From: Flavobacteriaceae bacterium UBA4166
GTDB lineage: Bacteria > Bacteroidota > Bacteroidia > Flavobacteriales > Flavobacteriaceae
Length of the DNA: 64,000 bases
Assembly: GCA_002379985.1 (NCBI GenBank)
Contig: DFVG01000055.1
Location: 10,142-74,141, forward strand
Direction: 5' to 3'
The notes under the pieces are model-generated. The model had not been told where the DNA came from. It did no database searches and saw only the letters and a list, made by a program, of their open reading frames with translations. Below, piece after piece: positions 26,907 to 34,683 of this stretch. Numbering within the stretch: the first letter of the stretch is position 1; each line of letters starts with the position of its first letter. Position numbers and translations under genes: made by a program.

Positions 26907-27805
26907 AAGTATGATGACAATTTTTGTTGGTCTTCTTCAAATAGAGTATTAAGCTGCTCCAACAAATTACTCGGAAGATGTATTTGCGACTTTTTCTCAG
27001 ACGACAAATTTCTGAACAGTCGATGCCTCAATTTTTGAGGTACTACATACGAAAAAACATCCTTTAACCCAGTTTTCTTTAATAGGTAAAATACCTTTGG
27101 AAAGGTAAGTTCTTTTCCTGAGTTTTTTTGTTTGAGAATCAATGGTTCAGCATCAATATCCAGGAATTCATATAAAGAAATGAGGGATACATCATGATTT
27201 GAGATATAATCTTCTAATCCTATTATATGTACATGCTCCTTACCAAAACGTGAAATAAACCGGCTTGCATTTTCACTATATAAACTCATCCCCAAATAAC
27301 TCCATGGAGAAAGTTCACCTGCCCTGAAATCGGCTAGATTTGCTTGCAAAACCTCTGTAAATGTTCGTGAAGTCCTCCCAAGTGCAACATCCATTTTATA
27401 ATGAGAGAAGGCACGCTGCAAGGGCTTTCTGGTTAATATTAATATTTTAGCTTTTGGATTGTATCGAAAGATCCTTTCTGCTGCTTCAGGAGCATGAAGA
27501 TATCCCGTACTGGCTTCTAAAAGATATTTTTTTTCTGAAGCTAGCGAGAACAGCTTTCTATAATCTTCTTCGTCAGTAATATTAGCTATATGAAGTGGTT
27601 TAGGGAATTCCTTGGACAAATATTTTTTAATACTGAAGAACCGTGAAGGTTCATATATCTCTTTTGGTAAAATGTTCACAAAATAATGCGGTTCTTTAAT
27701 AGGAGAAACATAAATGCTACTGTGTTGACCAATCAAATCAACAAATGCAGTTGTACCTGCTTTCATTGCTCCGACTAAAAATAAATTTGCCTTGTTCTCA
27801 TTCAT
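26903..27805 (-). CDS. Sulfotransferase (PAPS-dependent), copy 1
   Basis: A 300-residue cytoplasmic sulfotransferase. The 5'-phosphosulfate loop is GAMKAGTT (12-19), preceded by a beta strand NLFLV, and the 3'-phosphate motif has Arg126 and Ser134 in LTRKPLQRAFSHY. It would move sulfate from PAPS to a hydroxyl or amino group of the polysaccharide. Genes for PAPS synthesis (cysD, cysN, cysC) and PAP removal (cysQ) lie upstream in the same transcription unit, which strongly supports sulfation. It overlaps neighbours by four bases on each side. Confidence 0.88.
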   Translation of the reverse strand: MNENKANLFLVGAMKAGTTAFVDLIGQHSSIYVSPIKEPHYFVNILPKEIYEPSRFFSIKKYLSKEFPKPLHIANITDEEDYRKLFSLASEKKYLLEASTGYLHAPEAAERIFRYNPKAKILILTRKPLQRAFSHYKMDVALGRTSRTFTEVLQANLADFRAGELSPWSYLGMSLYSENASRFISRFGKEHVHIIGLEDYISNHDVSLISLYEFLDIDAEPLILKQKNSGKELTFPKVFYLLKKTGLKDVFSYVVPQKLRHRLFRNLSSEKKSQIHLPSNLLEQLNTLFEEDQQKLSSYL

Positions 27806-28722
27806 CCCTTTATTTTTTTGAATATACCGTACAGATTAAGAAATGACACCGAACTCGCAAATTTTAAAACAAAGAATCTAAAAGAGGAAAGAAAATTTTT
27901 TGCTTCATCTAGCAGTTGATTTCTCTCTTTTTTAGTATACGTGCTACAATGTATTAAAAATGATCTGCTAATATACGTATTGGTATATAACGTAAAATAC
28001 TTCTTGTCTTGATTAGAAAGACGTGGCAATACCTCGCCCATAGTTTGCATATAGCGCGCAAAATCCTTGGCGCTATATTTGTTTTGGGAAGCACTATTTT
28101 CTATATTTTTTCTATAAAAAGACAGATTCTCATTTATAAAAATTACTTCATTCTGCGCGCATATCCTCATCCATAGATCATGATCTTCATGCTGTCGCAT
28201 GCCGGGGCGGAATCCACCGGTTTCTAAAAACAACGCTTTCCGAAGTACCACATTCGAAGAATTTACCAAGGGAAGGTGGTTACTAATCACTTTAAAGTAA
28301 CTCATCTTACTTGTTGTACCCTCTTCCGGAAGCATTTCATGTGCATACCGCTCTACTTGATCCTTAAAAACCCGACTCCGTCCTGTCGCAAAAATTAGTT
28401 CCTTCGGAAACTGATCAAAACCCTTTACGACCTCCTCTAGAAACGTTGGCGCCCACCAATCGTCTGCGTCCAAAAAAGCGATCCATGGATATTTGGCTTG
28501 ATCCACTCCATAATTTCGTGCCACCGACACCCCTGCATTTGTTTTTTCGAATAGGCTGATTCGATCGTCTGAAAAAGATCGTACCACTGCTACCGACCTA
28601 TCTGTACTGCCATCATCTACCACGATCACTTCAAAATTTGAGTAGGTTTGAGAAAGAACCGACTCCAATGTTTCCGCAATAAATGCTTCTTTGTTATAAA
28701 GTGGAATGACAACAGAGATCAT
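27802..28722 (-). CDS. GT2-family glycosyltransferase
   Basis: A 306-residue GT-A enzyme. VIPLYNKEAFIAETLESVLSQ at the N-terminus, VVDDGSTD near 35-42 and the metal-binding FLDADDWW near 92-99 are standard GT2 motifs. RQHEDHDLWMRI near 180 is the catalytic-base ED region. It adds one sugar to the lipid-linked repeat. It sits between the two sulfotransferase genes, with four-base overlaps on both sides, so the three are made together. Confidence 0.9.
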   Translation of the reverse strand: MISVVIPLYNKEAFIAETLESVLSQTYSNFEVIVVDDGSTDRSVAVVRSFSDDRISLFEKTNAGVSVARNYGVDQAKYPWIAFLDADDWWAPTFLEEVVKGFDQFPKELIFATGRSRVFKDQVERYAHEMLPEEGTTSKMSYFKVISNHLPLVNSSNVVLRKALFLETGGFRPGMRQHEDHDLWMRICAQNEVIFINENLSFYRKNIENSASQNKYSAKDFARYMQTMGEVLPRLSNQDKKYFTLYTNTYISRSFLIHCSTYTKKERNQLLDEAKNFLSSFRFFVLKFASSVSFLNLYGIFKKIKG

Positions 28723-29627
28723 ATACTTTTCACAGGTTTCCAGTGAGACAAATCCCGTTGGGTCAATTCTTCAAGTAACGTCACCTCCCGTTCAAAGTAC
28801 TTTTTAAGAACAGGCATAAGTGCGGCGCGTTCTTCGTTTGGTAATGTAGCGTCGTGTGTAACATTCCGACGGTTTAAGGCATTCGCAAATCCCAATCCGC
28901 CTTTGATGCCCAACCGCTTCTTCAATTGGGTGGCAGCAATCAAGAATTGGGAGAGTACATAACTTTTTCTCACTTTCTTCTTGTTTACGACTTTGTAGGT
29001 TTCCAAAGAAATTGGAGTTACTCCTAAAAATTCTTGCAGCGTACGAAAAACCTTATCAGAATCACTTTTTAAGTCATCAATAAAAATATAATGGAGCTGT
29101 TTCTCAGGAATAAGGTTCATCGCTCGCGCTAATTGTGTTCCCAATGAGCAAGCCTCGCCGTACTGCAACAAACGAGGGTCTGAACTTCCCAAGGGTAATT
29201 TTTTTCCCTCTTTGCGGATAGCTTGCAGCTCCCATGCTGTTTTGGGGGAAGCCTCGTTCTCACTCCCTCCATACAGTAATTCTTGATGCAATGAAAAGAA
29301 CATACTGCTAGGTTCTCTCAGCATTACAATAAACTTAGCATTGGGATTGAATTCTAGAATATTCTGAATAGCAATTTCCGAATATAAATACCAAACCGAT
29401 CCCTCGCAACGATACTTTTGTGCAGTTGTAGCTTCTTCGAAAAGCGACAAATATGAATCCAGGTCAAAGTGATATCGGTGTCCGCTGTCGGTATTAAAAT
29501 AATGCGGTTCTTTTTCGGCACTTACAAAGACTTCCGGGTGTTGAGACAAATAATGGATCATCGATGTAGTTCCACATTTTGGAGCCCCAATAAGAAATAA
29601 GTTAGGAATGTTGTTGTTTTCAGTCAT
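28719..29627 (-). CDS. Sulfotransferase (PAPS-dependent), copy 2
   Basis: A 302-residue sulfotransferase with 5'-phosphosulfate loop GAPKCGTT (14-21) and 3'-phosphate residues Arg104 and Ser112 in MLREPSSMFFS. It is only moderately similar to copy 1, so the two probably sulfate different positions or sugars. G+C here returns toward the level of the flanking export genes. It overlaps the flippase stop by one base. Confidence 0.88.
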   Translation of the reverse strand: MTENNNIPNLFLIGAPKCGTTSMIHYLSQHPEVFVSAEKEPHYFNTDSGHRYHFDLDSYLSLFEEATTAQKYRCEGSVWYLYSEIAIQNILEFNPNAKFIVMLREPSSMFFSLHQELLYGGSENEASPKTAWELQAIRKEGKKLPLGSSDPRLLQYGEACSLGTQLARAMNLIPEKQLHYIFIDDLKSDSDKVFRTLQEFLGVTPISLETYKVVNKKKVRKSYVLSQFLIAATQLKKRLGIKGGLGFANALNRRNVTHDATLPNEERAALMPVLKKYFEREVTLLEELTQRDLSHWKPVKSI

Positions 29628-30931
29628 TACACGATTGCTGTGTTAATGTTTAAATGTTTTTTTACGTACCAAACGAGGGTGATATTTTGCAACGCTAGAA
29701 TAACCGTATAGGCCATGGCAGCACCAGTCACCTGAAAATAGAGAACCGCAGGAATACTTAGCGCGATATTAATTGCTAAGAATAGCATGTTGCTTTTCGA
29801 AAAAACGTGCTGATTGCCGGTCATATTCAATAGAAGTCCCACAGAACCGGTCATGGCATTGACGAGTTGGCCGATACATATAATAACTAATGGGATGTAT
29901 GAATCAACATACGCTTCTCCAAAGATGAAAGTAATCAGTGATTCTCCACCTAAGATAAACACTAACGCCACGGGAAGCGAGGTTGCAAAAATAAGACGAG
30001 TCGCCTTAGTGATAATTTTTTGCAGGCGTTGCATGTTCTTCTCTTCGAACGCAGTGGCAATAAAGGGCGAAATTGCTCTGTTTAAGGCATCTAAGGTGAA
30101 CGCTACTAAGTTTGCTCCGCGTAATGCTACTTCAAAAAGCGCCACCCCTTCCACAGTTCCGAAAATCAGGATGACATACGTGAGTACGCGTGACTTGATT
30201 ACTTGTATTCCGCTATTAATCGAAAATGGAATGGTTTGCTGTATCCATTCTTTGTTCCGAAAAACAGGCGAAACCGGACGCAAGGAGTTCCAAAGTTTTT
30301 TATGTAAAAAATAGGCCCCCAACAAAAATGATAAAAAGGCTACTCCAACTTGAAACCATACGGCCAATAGTGGCGTTAATTCAATATTGAAAAGAACACA
30401 GAACAGAATAGATAGAAAAATGACAAAATTTCTAAACAGTGTATCGGGTAGTTCTGACATGACCAAAAGTTTGAGTCCACGTAATGCCCCAGAGCGTAAT
30501 GCATTCAATCCCAAGAATGGAATCATCAGAAAACCAATGGTCATAGCTTCTACCAACGCTGAATCATATTGATTCCACCATAAAAAATAGAGTAACAATG
30601 CTATGACATAGATGCCTCCCGTTGCTAGCAATGCATATTGATTGGTTTTTATGAGTAGGCCTTTGATAGCCCCTTCGTCTTTGGAAACACGGTATTTGGC
30701 AACATACCGGGTAATTAAGTTGGGAATTCCTGCCATCACCGGAACCGATAATAACATCATGGTAGAAACCACCAATACGTAATAACCAAATCCCTCTACA
30801 CTCAACAAACGAGCCAGCAGTACGCCATTGACAAAGGCAAAAAAAGCTCCTCCAAATTTAATCGAAACGCTTGCAATGGAAGCCAGTTTAAGATCCTGGC
30901 GTGAAAATATGTCTCGTAATTTTGAAAACAC
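29627..30931 (-). CDS. wzx: Wzx-type flippase (MOP superfamily)
   Basis: A 434-residue membrane protein with about 12 hydrophobic segments and the N-terminal pattern SVSIKFGGAFFAFVNGVLLARLLSVEGFG (given here only as the family landmark near residues 22-45), typical of polysaccharide flippases. It moves the lipid-linked repeat unit across the inner membrane to the Wzy candidate. The start codon is GTG at 30931; no in-frame ATG is near. A 20 bp perfect palindrome lies between it and cysN. Confidence 0.88.
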   Translation of the reverse strand: MFSKLRDIFSRQDLKLASIASVSIKFGGAFFAFVNGVLLARLLSVEGFGYYVLVVSTMMLLSVPVMAGIPNLITRYVAKYRVSKDEGAIKGLLIKTNQYALLATGGIYVIALLLYFLWWNQYDSALVEAMTIGFLMIPFLGLNALRSGALRGLKLLVMSELPDTLFRNFVIFLSILFCVLFNIELTPLLAVWFQVGVAFLSFLLGAYFLHKKLWNSLRPVSPVFRNKEWIQQTIPFSINSGIQVIKSRVLTYVILIFGTVEGVALFEVALRGANLVAFTLDALNRAISPFIATAFEEKNMQRLQKIITKATRLIFATSLPVALVFILGGESLITFIFGEAYVDSYIPLVIICIGQLVNAMTGSVGLLLNMTGNQHVFSKSNMLFLAINIALSIPAVLYFQVTGAAMAYTVILALQNITLVWYVKKHLNINTAIV

Positions 30932-30948
30932 GATGTGCTAGCCTTAGG

Positions 30949-30968
30949 TGAAAAACATATGTTTTTCA
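30949..30968. repeat. 20 bp perfect palindrome between cysN and wzx
   Basis: The core GAAAAACATATGTTTTTC is its own reverse complement and gains one more pair on each side. In RNA it would form an 8 bp stem with a tight loop; as DNA it would suit a dimeric repressor. It lies 18 bases before the wzx GTG, where it could tune wzx and downstream expression separately from the PAPS genes. Confidence 0.75.
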
Positions 30969-30992
30969 GTTGGAAAATTCTTGAGTCGTTCG

Positions 30993-32249
30993 TTATAAGA
31001 TCATCCCCGCCGCAACGGTTTCATGGGTACTTTCGTCGATCAAGACAAAGCTACCTGTCACGCGATTATCACGGTATTCATCGATCATCAAAGGACGTGT
31101 TGTACGTACCGTTACACGCGCAATGTCATTCATTTGCAAGTCTTTGTCTTCTTCATTCCGACTATACGTATTAATGTCAATCTTATAGAATACATTTTTG
31201 ATCATGGCTCGCTGTTCGTTGGCCGTATGCACGATCACATATTTTGCACGTGCCTTTGCCGTATCATTGTGCAACCAACAGATCATCGCGTCAAACTCTT
31301 GTGTTGAGGTAGGTTGATTATTCTCTTTCACAATCATATCGCCTCTACTAATATCAATATCATCTTCTAAAGAGATGGAAACCGACATAGGCGCGTACGC
31401 CTCTTTCAAGGCACCATCAATTGTGTCAATGCTTTTGATCGTAGAGTTGAATCCCGAAGGTAAGATACTCACCTTGTCTCCGGGACGAAAGATCCCGCTG
31501 GCCACTCTTCCGGCGTAGCCGCGATAATCACGATGCTCATCACTTTGCGGACGAATCACCGTCTGTACCGGAAAACGGGCATCTACCTTATTGATATCAC
31601 TACTAATGTGCATATGCTCTAAAGTGTGCAACAAGGGGGCGCCTTGATACCAGCTCATGTTTTCAGAACGATTGACCACATTATCACCATTCAAAGCACT
31701 GATGGGAATAAACCGAATATCTTTCACGTAGAGCTTAGAAGAGAATTCTTCAAACTGAGTGATGATCTCTTCGTAGCGTTCTTCGGAATACTCCACTAAG
31801 TCCATTTTATTCACACAAACGATCAAATGTGGAATCTGAAGCAAGGATGCAATGAAGGCATGACGCTTGGTTTGTTCGATCACACCATTACGAGCATCTA
31901 CCAATACAAGGGCTGCATTTGCCGTAGAAGCTCCGGTTACCATGTTTCGGGTATACTGAATGTGTCCGGGCGTATCGGCGATAATAAACTTTCTACGTGG
32001 TGTTGTAAAGTAACGATAGGCGACATCGATAGTGATCCCTTGCTCTCGTTCGTCTCTCAAACCATCCGTAAACAAGGCTAAATCTACGCCTTCGTGTCCT
32101 TTCCGCTTGCTAGTGGTTTCCACTGCCTCTAATTGGTCTTCGAAGATCGCTTTAGAATCGTACAGTAAACGACCGATCAACGTACTTTTTCCGTCATCGA
32201 CGCTTCCTGCGGTGGTAAATCGTAGTAACTGATTGTTATCTATTGCCAT
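30993..32249 (-). CDS. cysN: Sulfate adenylyltransferase subunit 1 (GTPase)
   Basis: A 418-residue translational-type GTPase that drives ATP sulfurylase. G1 is GSVDDGKS (15-22), G3 is DTPGHIQYTRNM, G4 is NKMDL; C-terminal beta-barrel domains follow. Length matches stand-alone CysN without a fused CysC. With CysD it makes APS from sulfate and ATP. The usual cysD-cysN junction is interrupted by a four-helix-bundle gene. No cysH, cysI or cysJ is near, so the APS probably feeds CysC and the sulfotransferases rather than assimilation. Confidence 0.95.
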   Translation of the reverse strand: MAIDNNQLLRFTTAGSVDDGKSTLIGRLLYDSKAIFEDQLEAVETTSKRKGHEGVDLALFTDGLRDEREQGITIDVAYRYFTTPRRKFIIADTPGHIQYTRNMVTGASTANAALVLVDARNGVIEQTKRHAFIASLLQIPHLIVCVNKMDLVEYSEERYEEIITQFEEFSSKLYVKDIRFIPISALNGDNVVNRSENMSWYQGAPLLHTLEHMHISSDINKVDARFPVQTVIRPQSDEHRDYRGYAGRVASGIFRPGDKVSILPSGFNSTIKSIDTIDGALKEAYAPMSVSISLEDDIDISRGDMIVKENNQPTSTQEFDAMICWLHNDTAKARAKYVIVHTANEQRAMIKNVFYKIDINTYSRNEEDKDLQMNDIARVTVRTTRPLMIDEYRDNRVTGSFVLIDESTHETVAAGMIL

Positions 32250-32278
32250 TTGTTAGTTTGTTAATTTGTTATTTCGTG
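32248..32278. repeat. TTTGTTA-type imperfect tandem repeat downstream of the four-helix gene
   Basis: TTTGTTAG, TTTGTTAA and TTTGTTAT follow each other at about 8-9 base intervals just before the cysN start (reading on plus). Together with the array at 32709-32745 it brackets the four-helix-bundle gene. Confidence 0.5.
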
Positions 32279-32309
32279 AATTAGGTCTGTACAGTTAGGT
32301 TTATTCTAT

Positions 32310-32675
32310 TCAGAGATTCTTTCTTAAGAATCTGATATATCCGTTAATTAGTTTCAGACTATTGTCAACTTTAACTCGCACTTCTTTTAATTTTTCTTCG
32401 GAAATATAGTCCCAATTCACTGCTTCTAAAGAGTGGTCCAAAATTTCCGCTACAGAACCTCTTGCCTGTATTAAAAATTTAATTTGATCTTTACTATGGT
32501 ACCGCCCCCATCCTTCTGCAATATTTGCAGTTGCTGAGCGCGTTGCCCGAAGCAATTGTGAATAAAGCTGATATTTTTCTTCTTTAGGTAAATATGTCAA
32601 AATTTCTGTTCGTATATACGTCTTTAAGTCGTTACAGCTCTTCCAACACTCTAAAGTCTCAAAATTCGAAGCCAC
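32310..32675 (-). CDS. Four-helix-bundle (S23-like) protein
   Basis: A 121-residue all-helical protein of the four-helix-bundle / 23S rRNA intervening-sequence group: LECWKSCNDLKTYIRTE near the start, then LRATRSATANIAEGWGRYHSKDQIKFLIQARGSVAEILDHSL, with the conserved N-x-x-E-G-x-G/R segment near 55-62. Its function is unknown; such genes recur within sugar- and capsule-related clusters and inside 23S rRNA genes. It starts at GTG 32675 and lies between cysD and cysN, flanked on both sides by short AT-rich tandem repeats, suggesting it inserted into a pre-existing cysDN operon. Confidence 0.85.
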   Translation of the reverse strand: MASNFETLECWKSCNDLKTYIRTEILTYLPKEEKYQLYSQLLRATRSATANIAEGWGRYHSKDQIKFLIQARGSVAEILDHSLEAVNWDYISEEKLKEVRVKVDNSLKLINGYIRFLRKNL

Positions 32676-32708
32676 TGTTTACTAATTTACTCGTTTATAT
32701 GGATTATC

Positions 32709-32745
32709 TCACCAATTCACCAACTCACCAATTTACCAATTCACT
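32709..32745. repeat. TCACCAA-type imperfect tandem repeat upstream of the four-helix gene
   Basis: Four to five copies of CACCAATT/CACCAACT-like units of about 8 bases lie between the cysD stop and the four-helix-bundle gene. No gene overlaps. The array may mark the insertion boundary. Confidence 0.65.
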
Positions 32746-32746
32746 A

Positions 32747-33652
32747 TTAAAAGTACCCTTGTCGCTTGCGATCTTCCATCGCTGTTTCACTTCGCTTATC
32801 ATCGCTTCGGTTTCCTCGCTCGGTTTGTTTCATGGAAGCGACTTCCGCAACAATTTTTTCTAAGCTATCGGCATCCGACTCAATTCCGCCTGTGATCGTA
32901 ATATCACCCAACGTTCGAAAACGAATCTTCTTGGTGACCACTTCTTCGTTCTCTTCCAACTTTAAAAATTCAGAATTCGGAATCCAAGAATCATTACGCC
33001 ACACCACTTCACGTTCATGTGCAATGTATAGGGACGGAATCTGAATATTTTCTCGAAGGATGTAGTTCCACACGTCCATTTCAGTCCAATTACTAATCGG
33101 AAACGCTCTAAAATGTTCCCCTTCAAAATGTTTTCCATTGAGTAAATTCCACAATTCGGGACGTTGATTTTTAGGATCCCACTGCCCAAAATCATCGCGG
33201 TGGGAGAAGAAACGCTCTTTGGCACGTGCTTTTTCTTCGTCACGCCTTCCTCCACCGATGGCACAATCAACCTTATTAGCTTCAATAGCGTCCAATAAGG
33301 TGGTGATCTGTAATGCGTTTCGTGTTGCGTTCTTTCCTTTTTCTTCGGCCACACGGCCCTGGTCAATCGATTCTTGTACCGAACCCACAATCAATTGCGC
33401 TCCCAATTCATTAACCAAATCATCTCTAAATTTGATCGTTTCCGGAAAATTATGTCCGGTATCTACGTGCATTAACGGAAATGGAATTTTAGCAGGGTAA
33501 AATGCCTTTTTGGCCAAATGGGTTACCAAGATGGAATCTTTTCCTCCTGAAAAAAGGATGACAGGGTTTTCGAACTGAGCCCATACTTCCCGCAAGATGT
33601 AGATGGCTTCTGATTCGAGTTCATCGAGGTAATTTAAATAGTATTTACTCAT
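32747..33652 (-). CDS. cysD: Sulfate adenylyltransferase subunit 2
   Basis: A 301-residue PP-loop ATP pyrophosphatase. SGGKDS is at 35-40, followed by HVDTGHNFPET, IGGGRRDEEKARAKER and the C-terminal RFRTLGD...ITGG and SMKQTERGNR segments that are diagnostic of CysD. It catalyses adenylylation of sulfate with CysN. Its ATG overlaps the cysC stop by 8 bases (ATGAGTAA), a coupled junction, and the CysN partner is 497 bp away beyond the four-helix gene. Confidence 0.96.
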   Translation of the reverse strand: MSKYYLNYLDELESEAIYILREVWAQFENPVILFSGGKDSILVTHLAKKAFYPAKIPFPLMHVDTGHNFPETIKFRDDLVNELGAQLIVGSVQESIDQGRVAEEKGKNATRNALQITTLLDAIEANKVDCAIGGGRRDEEKARAKERFFSHRDDFGQWDPKNQRPELWNLLNGKHFEGEHFRAFPISNWTEMDVWNYILRENIQIPSLYIAHEREVVWRNDSWIPNSEFLKLEENEEVVTKKIRFRTLGDITITGGIESDADSLEKIVAEVASMKQTERGNRSDDKRSETAMEDRKRQGYF

Positions 33653-34262
33653 GATTTAGGTGCTGTTTTTCTTCTAGGTATTGCAAAATTATCGCAACCG
33701 AATCAGTTAGCGAAACTTTTGATGTATCAATTTGAATATCAGGTGAAACTGGAGCTTCATACGGAGCATTCACGCCTGTAAAATTTGTGATCTCTCCTCT
33801 TCTAGCTTTTGCGTACAATCCTTTAACGTCTCGTTTTTCACATGTTGCTATTGGCGTATCGACGAAAATTTCGATATACCGCGTACCTCCTACCGTTTGC
33901 TTAACCATAATGCGATCTTTTTCATACGGAGAAACGAAAGCCGCTAGTACTACCAAACCAGCATCAGCCATAAGGTTGGCAACTTCAGCGATACGGCGAA
34001 TATTTTCAGTTCTGTCTTCTGGGGCAAACCCTAAATTGTTATTTAATCCTTTCCGCACATTATCGCCATCTAACGAATAGGTGTGCACTCCCTTTTTAAA
34101 CAAGGCCTCTTCAACGGCATTGGCTACAGTCGATTTACCCGAACCCGATAAGCCCGTAAACCAAAGTACGTAGCTGGGATGGCCCATTTGCGCCGCTCGC
34201 TGTGCGCGATCAATCTTAAAGTGATGCGGAATGATATTTTCTTCCATAGTCTGCTTAGTCAT
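33645..34262 (-). CDS. cysC: Adenylylsulfate kinase
   Basis: A 205-residue APS kinase making PAPS from APS and ATP. The P-loop GLSGSGKST is at 37-45; YSLDGDNVRKGLNNNLGF, FVSPYEKDR (with the conserved Ser) and the lid segment DVKGLYAKARRGEI follow. The ATG at 34262 overlaps the DUF2061 stop by 8 bases (ATGACTAA), which fixes the start. A stand-alone CysC beside CysDN, CysQ and two sulfotransferases points to PAPS as a sulfate donor for the polysaccharide. Confidence 0.96.
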   Translation of the reverse strand: MTKQTMEENIIPHHFKIDRAQRAAQMGHPSYVLWFTGLSGSGKSTVANAVEEALFKKGVHTYSLDGDNVRKGLNNNLGFAPEDRTENIRRIAEVANLMADAGLVVLAAFVSPYEKDRIMVKQTVGGTRYIEIFVDTPIATCEKRDVKGLYAKARRGEITNFTGVNAPYEAPVSPDIQIDTSKVSLTDSVAIILQYLEEKQHLNHE

Positions 34263-34683
34263 TATTACGTTCTTCGAGTCCGAGATTTATACGATACCAA
34301 GCGCGTTCATGAAGATAGTACAGCGCCATTTTCGTGATCAATTCTGCCAAGCCGATCTTCAGTCCGGTAAACGGATTTCCCGAAATGATCCACGAGATGA
34401 TCATGGTATCGGTAGTTCCCACAGCACGCCAAGTGATCGTTTTGGCAAGGTGGCGCTTATGGCTTTCTCTTAAATTACCGTTGGTATCTAGGTTAATATT
34501 GAACCAAACACGTTCGTGCAAGTAGTACAATAGCATTTTGGTGACAACTTCAGTGACCCCAATCTTCAGCCCTGTTAGCGCATTACCTGTGATAAACCAC
34601 GAAAGAAGAATGGTATCTAAGGTGCCAAGAATGCGCCAAGTAATGGCTTTGGTAATATGTCGTATATGCGACTTATCCGCCAT
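34255..34683 (-). CDS. Membrane protein with two tandem DUF2061 domains
   Basis: A 142-residue protein made of two repeats of about 60 residues. The first has ITKAITWRILGTLDT and KMLLYYLHERVW; the second has LAKTITWRAVGTTDT and KMALYYLHERAW. Each repeat has two hydrophobic helices, so four membrane passes in total. The biochemical role of DUF2061 is unknown. It is translationally coupled to cysC (8-base overlap) and overlaps the cysQ end by 11 bases, so a job linked to sulfate supply or PAPS metabolism is a fair inference. The ATG at 34683 is used. Confidence 0.88.
   Translation of the reverse strand: MADKSHIRHITKAITWRILGTLDTILLSWFITGNALTGLKIGVTEVVTKMLLYYLHERVWFNINLDTNGNLRESHKRHLAKTITWRAVGTTDTMIISWIISGNPFTGLKIGLAELITKMALYYLHERAWYRINLGLEERNND

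Noticed and set aside
29814..30314. Open frame of 166 codons antisense to wzx
   Set aside because: Composition reflects the complement of a membrane protein; the flippase reading is strongly supported.
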